DNA from: Pteria penguin
Taxonomy: Eukaryota > Mollusca > Bivalvia > Pterioida > Pteriidae
Assembly: GCA_035048485.1 (NCBI GenBank)
Contig: CM068587.1
Span: forward strand, 53,229,501 to 53,293,500
Reading direction: 5' to 3'
DNA length: 64,000 nucleotides
Below, one piece after another: positions 10,341 to 21,268 of this stretch. The first letter of the stretch is position 1. Each line of letters starts with the position of its first letter. The translations under genes were made by a program, and so were the position numbers. The notes below the pieces were generated by a model that had not been told where the DNA came from, did no database searches, and saw only the letters and a program-made list of their open reading frames with translations.

Positions 10341-11105
10341 AAGGATGACATAGTCCTGGTGCTACAAAAACAATATCACTCAACCCATCAGGTAATTATT
10401 CTTTCACGGTACATGTATTTCTTTTTAGAAGAAAATTACCTTGGCATTTAAAAGAATAGCATATTTCTGCGAATATTTGGATGGCACTGCCCCATACTTG
10501 TTAAACCTTTTTTTTCCAACCGAACACATTTATATGGGGCGAATAGAAAAGTGGTATTGTGACCAACCCCCCAACCTTCATTTCAATGGAAACAGTATGA
10601 AAGCATGGGTTTTTATCGATTTAAGAACAAAGAAAGAAAGTAAATGTGACCGACAGACAGACAAACAACAGGCAATATGGTCCTTACGTATCACTATGCC
10701 TCCAAACTGACACAAAAAGAAACAATATATTTTGGTGTTTCCATTTGAGCTATATTGTCCTTTCTGATTCATATTCCAAATTCAGGACACACATTATCAA
10801 CAATACTGGAGGTCCCTGTGGGTAAGTTTGGCTTCTTTCGGGATGAGGAATAAACAGGTCTTTTTCTCCAAGCAGTGTTGTTGCCTTCTCCAATGAGTCG
10901 CTCCTCACAGAGGGGGTAATTAATGTTTTGACGTTTATCATTAGCGAGTAATTAATCAATATGTGCGTTTGTCCATTTTAATCATTTATTCTATTTTCAT
11001 TGTTATTATTTTTCTATTGTATGCAGCCATAGGGCATTGGTACATCACGCCTGGCATTAATTCTATTTTGTTTGTAATAATTAAACGCAAACATCTAGAT
11101 AATAG
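10341..11105. other. Unassigned DNA
   Basis: Two small overlapping opposite-strand ORFs (10441-10710 plus and 10578-10772 minus) have no similarity that I recognise. No repeat is seen. Confidence 0.5.
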
Positions 11106-11338
11106 ATCAGGGTCCGGCGCCATAAACTGAGAATATACTTAAGTCATAATTTCATATTCTTCTGTTCATCAATGAATCAATAACTGGTATTTGGATTTTA
11201 TTTAGTTTTATTCTATTGATAAATAGAATTAAACCATTCTACATTAGAATTTATTTGAATGTTTGATAATGGAATAATTGAATTAAAATGAAATAATTGA
11301 CTTAAGTATATTCTTAGTTTATGGCGCCGGACTCTGAT
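11106..11338. mobile_element. MITE with ~45-bp terminal inverted repeats
   Basis: The left end 11106-11150 (atcagggtccggcgccataa then actgagaatatacttaagtc) and the right end 11294-11338 read in reverse (atcagagtccggcgccataa then actaagaatatacttaagtc) differ at only two positions over the first 40 bases. The ~140-bp interior is AT-rich and itself partly palindromic (ttctattgataaatagaa). No ORF. The termini cag...ctg are flanked by AT on both sides, so the target duplication could be as short as 2 bp. Superfamily not assigned. Confidence 0.85.
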
Positions 11339-12104
11339 TTCAGCTTACGATTTAAGGTCATGTAAAACGCCAATCAAGTGATAATAACAATGGAAAAGGC
11401 ACAATATAAATAATATATATGAATGTGGTATTTACTTAAATAAATCTTCTCAAATGATCATTTTGAAGTGTGTTTGATGGATTTCAATGATCCGTTTTAC
11501 GTGAACTTCAAGAAGCAGCAATTGACACCCTCCTTCGTTTCAAACACAAGAATAAATATCTCTCAGTCACAGTATTTGCATACCATGCCGTCACGAGAGC
11601 TTTATAGCTGTTTCATGCTTCAAACATTGCCATTTCTCTCCTCTCTTATACTCCCCTTGCCACTTATCCTATCGCTAACCAACTCTTCTGGAGACGGGAA
11701 CAAATAAATATCAAGATACGAGTAATAAATCAAGTTTTATCACTGAAATCTCAAATATCCGAGCTGATAATTTCAGCAGTCTTTTCGTGAAGAGTCCATG
11801 TGCACCTTGTACAATGGTAATAGGGTATGAATTGTAACATATTTTGGTGTGACGTCTCTCATAAAGTTATGAATAAATTTCTGTAAAGAAAATTATGACT
11901 GAATCATTGGATAGGTTATATTATTCAAAGAATAAGAATGCGTTATAGCTTTATTACAAGTATGTTCTAATTTATCAGGTTAACTAACTCAGTTACACAT
12001 ATCATGAAATAAACCAAACAGTAAAAGTCCAGAATGTAGAGAGGAACATATAAAGTTAGAACAAAGGGAACCACATAATTCTGGAGCAAACAGGGGTAGC
12101 ATCG
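11339..12104. other. Unassigned DNA
   Basis: AT-rich sequence. The 79-codon plus-strand ORF at 11468-11707 has no recognisable features. Confidence 0.5.
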
Positions 12105-12165
12105 ACCGTCATAGAGAAGGAAGCATTCCCTGCCGACCGGATACATCCGACATGACGATGAATGA
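12105..12165 (-). repeat. Dispersed module fragment
   Basis: In reverse it reads gtcggatgtatccggtcggc then agggaatgcttcc, matching the core of the 41-bp and 64-bp arrays. It is a single truncated copy. Confidence 0.65.
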
Positions 12166-12687
12166 TCTTTATTCCACTTCTAGTTATACGTAAATTACTC
12201 AGATATATCGGGTTAACCAGGTCTCGAATTCCATGGAATGAAAGGACAACATCGTGTACAATTTCACATACAGATAATAATGAAAATCAAAAACGATCAA
12301 GCAAGACCTACAGTCATCAAACAATTATTATAATCATTTAATTATCACATTTACGAATTTTACGATTGTTATTATTATTGGGGGAGGGGGGGGGGGGGTT
12401 CTTATTCTATTTTATTCATCTTTTATTTATTTTATTTTTTTTTTTTCTTTGTTTAGGAATCAGTAAAATACAGTTTAATACGAATGACGTGATACGCAAT
12501 TTCGTTGATCGTTGTGGAAGAGCGCTTGCTCACGTTCCTTTATTTTGATAAGATTTCCGAAGAAAAGCTATACCCTGGTGACTAATTCTTTTTGAAATAT
12601 GCACTTAACAACAATTAAATTCACTGCTAATGATTGACCTGCATCAGAGGCTTATGTCGCTGTAGAAGACTGTATCAATTAATGTGG
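12166..12687. other. Unassigned DNA with G and T runs
   Basis: Homopolymeric G (about 12380-12398) and T-rich (12400-12450) tracts. Otherwise featureless. Confidence 0.5.
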
Positions 12688-12831
12688 CCATCATCATCAT
12701 CATCATCATCATCATCACTGTCGTCGTCATCATCATCATCATCATCGTCGTCGTCGTCATCATCATCGTCGTTGTCCTCGTCGTCGTCGGTATCATCATC
12801 ATCATCATCATCATCATCATTATTATTATGA
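12688..12831 (+). repeat. CAT/CGT trinucleotide microsatellite
   Basis: Interrupted (CAT)n and (CGT)n blocks over about 140 bp. Poly-serine and poly-isoleucine frames over it are artefacts. Confidence 0.95.
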
Positions 12832-13662
12832 CAGAGGGAGGCCATTCACTATCTTGCAGTATGTTTGTTTTATTCGTTTAAACGTCTTGTTGTTAGAAGA
12901 GTGGGCATTAAAAGTAAATAAGGAAAGCACAAAATTTTAATTAAAGAAGTTGATATTCTTGTTTTCATAAGACAACCGCCGTGCAAATGCTATCGTCCAA
13001 TAGACTAAACATGGTTAGTGAATTCCATATTGCCGAATTTGTTACAAACTTCAAGCCTTCGGTGCTCTTACATTAAAAGGAAATCTACTAACACGCTGAG
13101 CTATAACCTTGAACTAGTAACCCAAAGGTCAAAACTGATTTAAAAAAAAAGATTAATTTTTCTAGAATTATGCTTTACATATTTCTTCAAGGACAGTTGT
13201 ACAGACACGTCTCTGAATTTTTCTTAAAAGACCAGTAATATTTGCTACAAGAAAGTAGCTCCTGTGTGTTAGACACACCTGCCGCCGTACAGTGTTCATA
13301 ATATAGAACATCAACATCTTTATCTTACTATGTACATCTGCACACAATGATATGAAGAACATATGTGCACTTCTGGCGAAGTATAGTTATAATGCTTACA
13401 TGTATGAAATGATGTCAATGTCAAGGAATCAAGTTATACACTGTTCTGATGATCTTGCATGGAGATAGCGAGAAGACAGTCGGGGAGGTAAATGGAATTT
13501 CTGAGAAGAGCCATTCTATCTTTTAGCTATAGTATATTCGAGCTCATTTCTAGCCAAGAAAATTTGATGCATGTGTAATATGAAATACTGTGAATGAATA
13601 TTGAAATAGGCATTAAAAGCTAGGGTTAAGTAACCAAAGAACTCATTCATTGATTCAATCAA
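12832..13662. other. Unassigned DNA
   Basis: No supported gene. Short minus-strand ORFs at 13168-13362 and 13516-13914 lack recognisable domains; the latter runs through the CT repeat. Confidence 0.5.
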
Positions 13663-13663
13663 C

Positions 13664-13699
<36 letters not shown>

Positions 13700-13700
13700 T
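13663..13700 (+). repeat. C-run plus (CT)n microsatellite
   Basis: About 12 cytosines followed by roughly 13 CT dinucleotides. Confidence 0.95.
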
Positions 13701-13984
13701 CCCTAATTAATAAACTCCATTGTTTCAACAAGCTGCTGACAAATAAGAAAATAGAATACAGATTAAGAGAGCATATAGTCAGGTTACAGACAGAAGAAGA
13801 AGAAATTCGACTTTTAAGCAGTATACATAAATTGTCTGGGAGCAAGAGTGCACACGACCTTGACCTCTCCCGACTGATGACAACACTGCCTACGTATACA
13901 CGAGTCGTCTGCACTACAGATGCTATTCATACTTGACTTTTGTCGTAGCTGGAGTGAGTCAGCTATCTTATAATTAAAGTGTGC

Positions 13985-14091
13985 TGGCATACTGTAAAAC
14001 ATGGTATGGTATAACGATATGGCACGATGGTGCCGCATACCATTATACCATACCATTATACCATACCATTACCATGTTTTACAGTGTGCCA
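13985..14091. mobile_element. Short palindromic element
   Basis: The left arm 13985-14013 (tggcatactgtaaaacatgg then tatggtata) pairs with the right arm 14057-14091 (taccattaccatgttttaca then gtgtgcca in the reverse sense). The centre includes a second small palindrome (ggcacgatggtgcc, 14021-14034), and part of the right arm (ccattatac) is repeated. It could be a tiny MITE or a locally formed hairpin. No target duplication is obvious. Confidence 0.6.
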
Positions 14092-14884
14092 ATCCTGTTG
14101 TGACAGAGAAGTACAGAAATTTGGTACAAGGACATGCATTCCTAGAATACAGAGCCCGGCTTTGATGTCTATCCTTCTGTTTGTCAACATTAAAGTAGTT
14201 TTCACGATAGATTACACGATTTTCAAACGACAGGTTTCTAATTACACAATACAGATGTAGAATGATTGGAGGACCATGCATAATGGACAAGGTCATGCAA
14301 TGGGTCCCTGGTTGTGGTTGTTGTTTTTGTTTTGGTTTTTGTTTTGTTTTTTTTTTTTTTTGAGGGGGGGGGGTTGGTTTTGTTTTTTGTTCTTTCATGT
14401 TTTATACTTTCTTCTCTGTGTATTTATTTATATAAATATAAAACATATATACCTTTTAATTTTGTGCATTAGATGCGCATTTCGGCAACTTGTGTCTCTT
14501 CGGTGATGCTCGTGGCCGAATGGTCGGAATTCTCATATCATGTAAATGTTTGAAGAGCAGTATTAAAACCAAAACGTGAACCAAGAAATCAATCTAAAGA
14601 CAGAGCCATGCATGAGGGAGATACTCCTTAGTTGTGTTATACATTTTCTGGTTTGTCTATTTGTGTTTAACACATCTCTCTCTGAGATTGTGCGTTCATG
14701 TTTTTCTCTGTAGTGCTGATTATATTTCACTGACTGAACTTTTTTTATTCGTTTTTCATGCTTAACTGCTTCAATGAGGTGCCAAAGCGCATTTATTCCA
14801 AAATGAATAAATCACCCTTTATGCTGTAGTTTCAACTTAACTCGGTGGCCATATTCCTCGTCCTCGCTTTTAACTATAATACCA
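14092..14884. other. Unassigned DNA with T/G runs
   Basis: Contains a T-run and G-run around 14345-14373. The two opposite-strand ORFs across it are low complexity. No gene seen. Confidence 0.5.
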
Positions 14885-15125
14885 GGAGCCAGCATAGCTG
14901 AGTAGGTTAGGTGCTTGGCTCTTGACGGAGAGGTCCCGGCTTCGATTCCCGTTGGTGGGCAGCAGAAACAGTAATCGGACAGTAAAAACCGGGTTACCGT
15001 ATCACGGTAAGCAAGGCACGCAAAAGATTCCTCAATGCATGGGTCTAAATTTCTGTGCTTTATAAGAAGCAGATGTCGTAGGCGTACTTTGTCATGAAAT
15101 GTGATGACCTCTTGTATCTTATGAT
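14885..15125 (+). mobile_element. SINE, diverged
   Basis: The tRNA-like head has an A-box-like tagctgagtaggttaggtgc and B box ggcttcgattccc (about 14938-14950). The core reads cggacagtaaaaaccgggtt, atcacggtaagcaaggcacg and gattcctcaatgc. The tail domain (gaagcagatgtcgtaggcg) is decayed. The 62-bp array begins almost directly after it. Confidence 0.75.
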
Positions 15126-15149
15126 AAAGTTGTATCAACGCAATCATCA

Positions 15150-17200
15150 ATTGGCGCAGCTTCGTTGCCCTTCAAATCTTTGAACACAGCTATATTGGCG
15201 TAGGCATCAATTAGCGCAACCTCTTATTGCCCTTCAAATCTTTGAACATAGCTTTACTGGCCTGGGCATCAATTGGCGCAACCTGTGACTGCCCTTCAAA
15301 TCTTTGAACGCAGCTATATTGGCGTGGGCATCAATTAGCGCAACCTCTTATTGCCCTTGAAATCTTTGAACATAGCTATATTGGCGTAGCCATCAATTGG
15401 CGCAACCTTTGACTGCCCTTCAAATCTTTGAACACAGCCATATTGGCGTAGGCATGCATTGGCGCAACCTGTGACTGCCCTTCAAATCTTTGAACGCAGC
15501 TATATTGGTGTGGGCATCATTAGCGTAACCTCTTATTGCCCTTAAAATCTTTGAACATAGCTATATTGGCGTAGCCATCAATTGGCGCAACCTTTGACTG
15601 CCCTTCAAATCTTTGAACACAGCCATATTGGCGTAGGCATGAATTGTCGCAAACTGTGATTGCCCTTCAAATCTTTGAACACAGTCATATTGGCGTAGGC
15701 ATGAGTTGGCGCAACCTGTGATTGCCCTTCAAATCTTTGAACACAGCCATATTGGCGTAGGCATGAATTGGCGCTACCTGTAATTGCCCTTCAAATCTTT
15801 GAACATAGCTTTACTGGCCTGGGCATCAATTGGCGCAACCTGTGACTGCCCTTCAAATCTTTGAACGCAGCTATATTGGCGTGGGCATCAATAAGGGCAA
15901 CCTCTTATTGCCCTTAAAATCTTTGAACATAGCTATATTGGCGTAGCCATCAATTGGCGCAACCTGTGACTGCCCTTCAAGTCTTTGAACACAGCCATAT
16001 TGGCGTAGGCATGAATTGGCGCAACCTGTGACTGCCCTTCAAATCTTTGAACGCAGCTATATTGGTGTGGACATCAATTAGCGCAACCTCTTATTGCCCT
16101 TCAAATCTTTGAACATAGCTATATTGGCGTAGCCATCAATTGGCGCAACCTTTGACTGCCCTTCAAATCTTTGAACACAGCTATATTGGCGTAGGCATGA
16201 ATTGGCGCAAACTGTGATTGCCCTTCAAATCTTTGAACACAGTCATATTGGCGTAGACATGAGTTGGCGCAACCTTTGACTGCCCTTCAAATCTTTGAAC
16301 ACAGCCATATTGGCGTAGGCATGAATTGGCGCAAACTGTGATTGCCCTTCAAATCTTTGAACACAGTCATATTGGCGTAGGCATGAGTTGGCGCAACCTG
16401 TGATTGCCCTTCAAATCTTTGAACACAGCCATATTGGCGTAGGCATGAATTGGCGCTACCTGTGATTGCCCTTCAAATCTTTGAACATAGCTTTACTGGC
16501 CTGGGCATCAATTGGCGCAACCTGTGACTGCCCTTCAAATCTTCGAACGCAGCTATAATGGCGTGGGCATCAATAAGGGCAACCTCTTATTGCCCTTAAA
16601 ATCTTTGAACATAGCTATATTGGCGTAGCCATTAATTGGCGCAACCTGTGACTGCCCTTCAAGTCTTTGAACACAGCCATATTGGCGTAGGCATGAATTG
16701 GCGCAACCTGTGACTGCCCTTCAAATCTTTGAACGCAGCTATATTGGTGTGGACATCAATTAGCGTAACCTCTTATTGCCCTTCAAATCTTTGAACATAG
16801 CTATATTGGCGTAGCCATCAATTGGCGCAACCTTTGACTGCCCTTCAAATCTTTGAACACAGCTATATTGGCGTAGGCATGAATTGGCGCAAACTGTGAT
16901 TGCCCTTCAAATCTTTGAACACAGTCATATTGGCGTAGGCATGAGTTGGCGCAACCTGTGATTGCCCTTCAAATCTTTGAACACAGCCATATTGGCGTAG
17001 GCATGAATTGGCGCAAACTGTGATTGCCCTTCAAATCTTTGAACACAGTCATATTGGCGTAGGCATGAATTGGCGCAACCTGTGATTGCCTTTCAAATCT
17101 TTGAACATAGCTATACTGGAGTAGGCATCAAATGGCACACCTTGTAACTGCCTTACGAATCTCTGAACATACTTGTATTAGTGTAGGAATAATGGTGCAG
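15150..17200 (+). repeat. 62-bp tandem array with 682-bp higher order
   Basis: About 33 copies of a unit containing ggcatcaattggcgcaacct, gtgactgcccttcaaatctt and tgaacacagctatattggcg, spaced 62 bp (tgaac at 15181 and 15243). Distinct monomer variants recur in order: the variant gaacatagctttactggcc is at 15244, 15801 and 16483. The last two are 682 bp apart, exactly 11 units. The final two or three units near 17100-17200 are strongly degraded. No ORF or RNA signature. Confidence 0.95.
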
Positions 17201-17432
17201 AATAGACATCGCTGTCTCCGTTAAGTATGAACCTCGCTATAATTAGCACACCTACAGTACAGTAATTAATTACATATCTAACTTACACAATCTTATATGA
17301 TAAATTAAATGACATAGTGAAAAGTGTTGAATCTTAAAGTACATAAAAAGATCTATAGTTTTTTATTGGCAATGCTGGAACTATAGGATGGGCGGTGTTT
17401 GTTTTATTTTCCTTCTTTCTTTATTTATTTAT
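17201..17432. other. Unassigned spacer
   Basis: AT-rich, featureless sequence between the 62-bp array and the SINE. Confidence 0.5.
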
Positions 17433-17442
17433 TTGTTTATAT

Positions 17443-17729
17443 TTGGAAGCCTGTGTGTCCTAGTGGATAAGATGCTCTGCTCCTGGTCGAGAGGTCCCGG
17501 GTTCGACTCTCGCCCTAGGCGCACCGGTGTTCTTTCTTTCGGTTGAGACAGTAAAAACCGAGGCCCCGTGTCACGGTAGGCGTGGCACGTAAAAGATCCC
17601 TCACTGCTTCGGGTGGGTCCGTTGCAAATGTCTAAATTTGTATGCAATGCATTAGGCAGGTGCCGTCACCATATATGTGAAATAATTGTGGAGTGACGTA
17701 AAACAATATTAAATCAATCAATCAATCAA
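17443..17729 (+). mobile_element. Intact SINE with target-site duplication
   Basis: This is the best reference copy of the SINE family here. The tRNA-like head has A box tagtggataagatgctc and B box gggttcgactctc. The core follows (gagacagtaaaaaccgaggc, cccgtgtcacggtaggcgtg, gcacgtaaaagatccctcac, tgcttcgggtgggtccgttg), then the tail domain (gcattaggcaggtgccgtca, gtggagtgacgtaaaac) and a terminal (AATC)n. It is flanked by perfect 10-bp direct repeats TTGTTTATAT at 17433-17442 and 17730-17739, as expected of LINE-mediated insertion. The antisense frame is open for 72 codons but is not a gene. Confidence 0.9.
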
Positions 17730-17731
17730 TT

Positions 17732-17735
<4 letters not shown>

Positions 17736-17813
<78 letters not shown>
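17736..17813. repeat. (TA)n microsatellite
   Basis: About 38 TA dinucleotides starting inside the right copy of the SINE target duplication. It probably grew from the duplicated TTGTTTATAT. Confidence 0.95.
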
Positions 17814-17817
<4 letters not shown>

Positions 17818-18344
17818 AGTATCCTGATTACACCACCAACTTTCATTATATGCACTGCTGACTATCTCACTTGCCACGACATAGGTTCAAACCCATACGT
17901 GTGTTTTAACTTACTCCGTGACCAGAGAAGAGAGCCATAAAGATGCACAATGTTATTTCTCTCACACTGTGCAGTATATTTACAAATGTGATAGAACTTT
18001 TATGACACCTGGAAGAATTTATTATATAGACTATACATTCATATTCCTGGTTTGAATACAACCCTTATCAGTAAAATAAAACCAAATGATGTATGGAATA
18101 TAAATGATCTATCACCAGATATTTTTGAGATGTCAGTTTTTAATTTCTACAATAATACTTCATACGTGTTACAAGGTTATTTCTTGCATGATTGACAGTT
18201 GATTACTCATCCGAGATAAGTAGCATGAAGCAAATTGCTTCCTGATTAAAAGTACAAAATCTACGACGCTTTACTTTGTATAGAAATATTAGCGGGGTGC
18301 CCATGGTTATGGCTATCAAATAGCTTTAACAATGACATATTTGC
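17814..18344. other. Unassigned DNA
   Basis: AT-rich sequence with no gene or repeat recognised. Confidence 0.5.
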
Positions 18345-19058
18345 AAGTTCACGGTGGGTGTGACCGGTCAGCAGGGCGGGCTTATTCCTCCAGGACACCT
18401 GATCCCTAAGACTCAAGGCGGATGTGACCGGTCAGTAGGGAATGCTTACTTCTTCGTGACATCTGATTCCTCGGACTCACGTCGGATGTGGCCGGTCAGT
18501 AGGGGGTGCTTACCCCTTCATGACACTTGATCCTTCAGACTAATGGTGGGTGTGACCGGTCAGTAAGTAATGCTGATTCCTTAAGGCCACCTAATCCCTC
18601 AGACTCACGGCGGATGTGACCTGTCAGTAGGGTAATGCTTACTCCTCCATGGCACCTGATCCCTCAGACTCGCGGCGGGTGTGACCGGTCAGTAGGGGAT
18701 GCGTACTCCTCCATGACACCTGATCCCTCAGACTCATGGTGGATGTGACCGGTCAGTGGGGTAATGCTTACTCCCCCATGGCACCTGATCCCTCAGACTC
18801 GCGGCGGGTGTGACCGGTCAGTAGGGAATGCTTACTCCTCCATGGCACCTGATCGCTCAGACTCACGGCGGGTGTGACCGGTCAGTAGGGAATGCTTACT
18901 CCTTCATGACACCTGATCCCTCAAACTCACGGCGGGTGTGACCGGTCAGTAGGGGATGCTTACTCCTCCATGACACCTGATCCCTCAGACTCGCGGCGGG
19001 TGTGACCGGTCAGTAGGGAATGCTTACTCCTCCATGACACCTGATCCCTCAGACTATA
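18345..19058 (+). repeat. 64-bp tandem array of the module
   Basis: Eleven units of cggcgggtgtgaccggtcag, tagggaatgcttactcctcc, atggcacctgatccctcaga and ct, spaced 64 bp (gtgacc at 18681 and 18745). The module matches the single copy at 187-250, and its first ~35 bp match the 41-bp array at 470-1510. The array ends abruptly against a short TAGATA-rich tract (19055-19080) next to the truncated end of the minus-strand SINE. Confidence 0.92.
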
Positions 19059-19081
19059 TAGATATAGATATATTTTTATAC

Positions 19082-20545
19082 ATCCGGTCCAGTAAGGGAT
19101 TTTTACATGCCAACGTGTACCTTGACACGGGGCATCGGTTTATATTATAACAATGACATAGGACTTCGGTTTATACTGCCATATGTCTACGTATACCCTT
19201 GTAAGGGATCTCGGTATATACTGTCGCGTGTGCACGTATACCGCGACATGTGGCCTCGGCTTATGCTGTCACGTGTCTATGTATACCGTTATACAGGAGC
19301 TCGGTATATACTGTCACGTGTGCACGTATATCGTGACATGGACTTCGACTTATGCTGTCACGTGTCCACGTATACCGTTATACGGGACCGCGGTATATAC
19401 TTTCACGTGTTCACGTATGCCATGACACGGAACCCCGGTTTATACTATCACGTATGCCATGACACGGGACCCCGGTTTATACTGTAAGGTGTCAATGTAT
19501 ACCGTTGTGCGGGACCTCGGCTTTTACTATTACGTGTGTGCATGACACATGGCTTCGGTTTATACTGTCACGTGTCCGCGTATACAGTTATACGGGACCT
19601 CCGTTTATAATGTCACGTGTTCACTTATACCATGAACGGGGCCTCGGTGTATACTGGTACATGTCCAGGTATACCGTGACAAGAGGCCTTGAGTGAAACT
19701 GTCACGTGTCAACGTTTACAGTAACACGAGGCCTCGGGATATACTTTTACGTGTTTACGTTTACCGTGACACAGGACCTCGGTTTTTACTGTCACATGTC
19801 CACGCATACCGTTATACAGGACAGCGGTATATACTGTCACATGTCCACGTATCCCCTGTATACTGTCACGTATGCTGGTATTCCGTGACACGGGTCTCGC
19901 TTTACACTTGCAGGTATTCACATATACTGGGACACGCGACCTCGGTTTATGATGTCATCTGTCTATGTATACCGTGATACCGGGTCTCGGTTTATACTGT
20001 CACATATCCACGTATACCATGACATGGGACCCCGGTTTATTCCATCAAGAGCCCACGTATACCGTTATAAGCGACCTCGGCTGGTACTGGCACGTGTGCA
20101 CGTATACCACGACACGGGGCCTCGGTTCATGTGACGTGTCCACGTATATACCATGACACGGGGTCTCAGTTTATACTGTCATGTGTCCACGCATACCGTG
20201 ACACGGGACCGCTGTTAATACTGCCACGTGCCTACGTATACCATTATACGGCACCCCGGTTTATACTGTCACTTGTGCACGTAAACCGAGACACGGGGCC
20301 TTGATATTGCCACGTGTCCACTTATACCGTGACACGGGGCATCTGGTTATACCGTCAAGTGTCCGCGAATACTGTGATACGGAATCTCGGATTATACTGT
20401 TTCATCTGAAAGACAGACAGGAATGCACAGGATGATGAATAACCTTGGACACGTGGAGAAATCCTATCCCACAGCCGGAATCGAACTTGGGTTCTCAAAT
20501 CTGAAGTCCAGTGCGATATCAATGGACAAATCGGCGCCTTTCCAA
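19082..20545 (-). mobile_element. SINE with massively expanded core
   Basis: Read on the minus strand, the tRNA-like head lies at about 20545-20460 (aaggcgccgatttgtccatt..., B-box-like caagttcgattccgg). It is followed at about 20400 by the core start (cagatgaaacagtataatcc), then about 29 tandem copies of a 45-bp core segment, then the next SINE segment (aaaaatcccttactggaccg) ending near 19082. So the head and post-core sequences of one SINE bracket the array, as expected if the array grew inside the element. The 3' tail domain and (AATC)n are absent. Confidence 0.8.
19108..20405 (-). repeat. 45-bp tandem array derived from SINE core
   Basis: The plus-strand unit is gacacggggcctcggtttat, actgtcacgtgtccacgtat, accgt, with a 45-bp step (ctcgg at 19210 and 19255). 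In reverse it is gacagtataaaccgaggccc, cgtgtcacggtatacgtgga, cacgt. The intact SINE reads gacagtaaaaaccgaggccc, cgtgtcacggtaggcgtggc, acgt. The match also shows in translation: the SINE antisense frame gives CHAYRDTGPRFLL and the array gives repeats of RDTGPRFILSHVHVY. Because 45 is a multiple of three, long ORFs appear in it; these are not genes. Confidence 0.9.
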
Positions 20546-21000
20546 TAATGTGAGTTATCAGTGAATCTAATAGGTTACAATGGGTTATCTTGGCTTTACT
20601 ACTATAGTCAAGGTGTTAATTTAATTTTAACCTCTAAGGACAAGTTTACAATGTTAACCAGAGATATTAGTATACGTAAATGTTTTACTGTAAGAACACA
20701 GGTTTTAATGAGAATGAGATGTTTTGTTACAAAATGGTTTAATTACTCATATGTTGTTATTTACATTTTCGCCTTTTCAATCGTTGCACCTATAGTTAGC
20801 TCCCACTTGTCAAAGAAGCGCTTCGAAGCACTTTGTAAAAAATAGACGTATCATTTAAAGATTATAAAAATGAAAGCATTCAGAAGTGGTTTGCCTTTTG
20901 AATGCGCCTCCGATATCATAGCACACTGATTTAATGTTGACATGCCCGATGTTCTCCGACTAATATAGAAAATTCCGGTAATTCGGAAAACAATTGGCAT
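20546..21000. other. Unassigned DNA, putative intron
   Basis: The 94-codon plus-strand ORF at 20561-20845 has no recognisable domain. If the Stum-like gene continues leftward, this stretch is part of its first intron. I found no second Stum-like exon here. Confidence 0.4.
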
Positions 21001-21072
21001 CCGGAATAAATATTGGATTGATAGGAAACTGAATGCCCTGAGAGAAATATGTCAGTAATAAAACTAGCCTAC

Positions 21073-21268
21073 CTAGCCCTGGGATAACGATGTTCAGGAT
21101 ACAAAGTATAGCCGCAACGCCCACGGGCATGCAGGGTATGGCATTGTACAGAGGCCCATGTTTTTCGTAAATCTCCACAATTTCAGGCCTATCGTCACGA
21201 ATCTGAACGCACTTTTTCTTATTATTCCCTGTAAGTGTCGCTTTCACATCTTCATCTTCTGACACCAT
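21073..21268 (-). CDS. Stum/SPEC3-like protein, first coding exon (partial)
   Basis: The minus-strand exon starts at ATG 21268 (context aaaATGG) and encodes 65 residues plus one base. The N-terminal ~25 residues are polar and acidic (SEDEDVK). Residues 28-43 (PEIVEIYEKHGPLYNA) lead into IPCMPVGVAAILCILN and then VIPGLG, which I recognise as the conserved IPCMP...N..(V/I)PGLG start of the Stum/SPEC3 membrane domain (first transmembrane segment). The frame ends at a good splice donor, ctag|gtaggc, with the intron starting at 21072. Beyond it the open frame loses family resemblance, which fits an intron. In Drosophila, Stum acts in mechanosensory neurons, and SPEC3 was described from sea urchin ciliated ectoderm; function here is inference. 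The remaining exons, which should hold the second membrane span, were not found to the left and may lie beyond the repeats or outside the window. Confidence 0.7.

Noticed and set aside
12634..12881. Poly-serine and poly-isoleucine ORFs
   Set aside because: Translation of the CAT/CGT microsatellite.
19107..20156. ORFs up to 126 codons with tyrosine- and arginine-rich 15-residue repeats
   Set aside because: The 45-bp unit is divisible by three, so one open frame propagates. The sequence is SINE-derived non-coding repeat.
20561..20845. 94-codon plus-strand ORF next to the Stum-like exon
   Set aside because: No recognisable domain, opposite strand to the exon, and composition expected of AT-rich intronic DNA.
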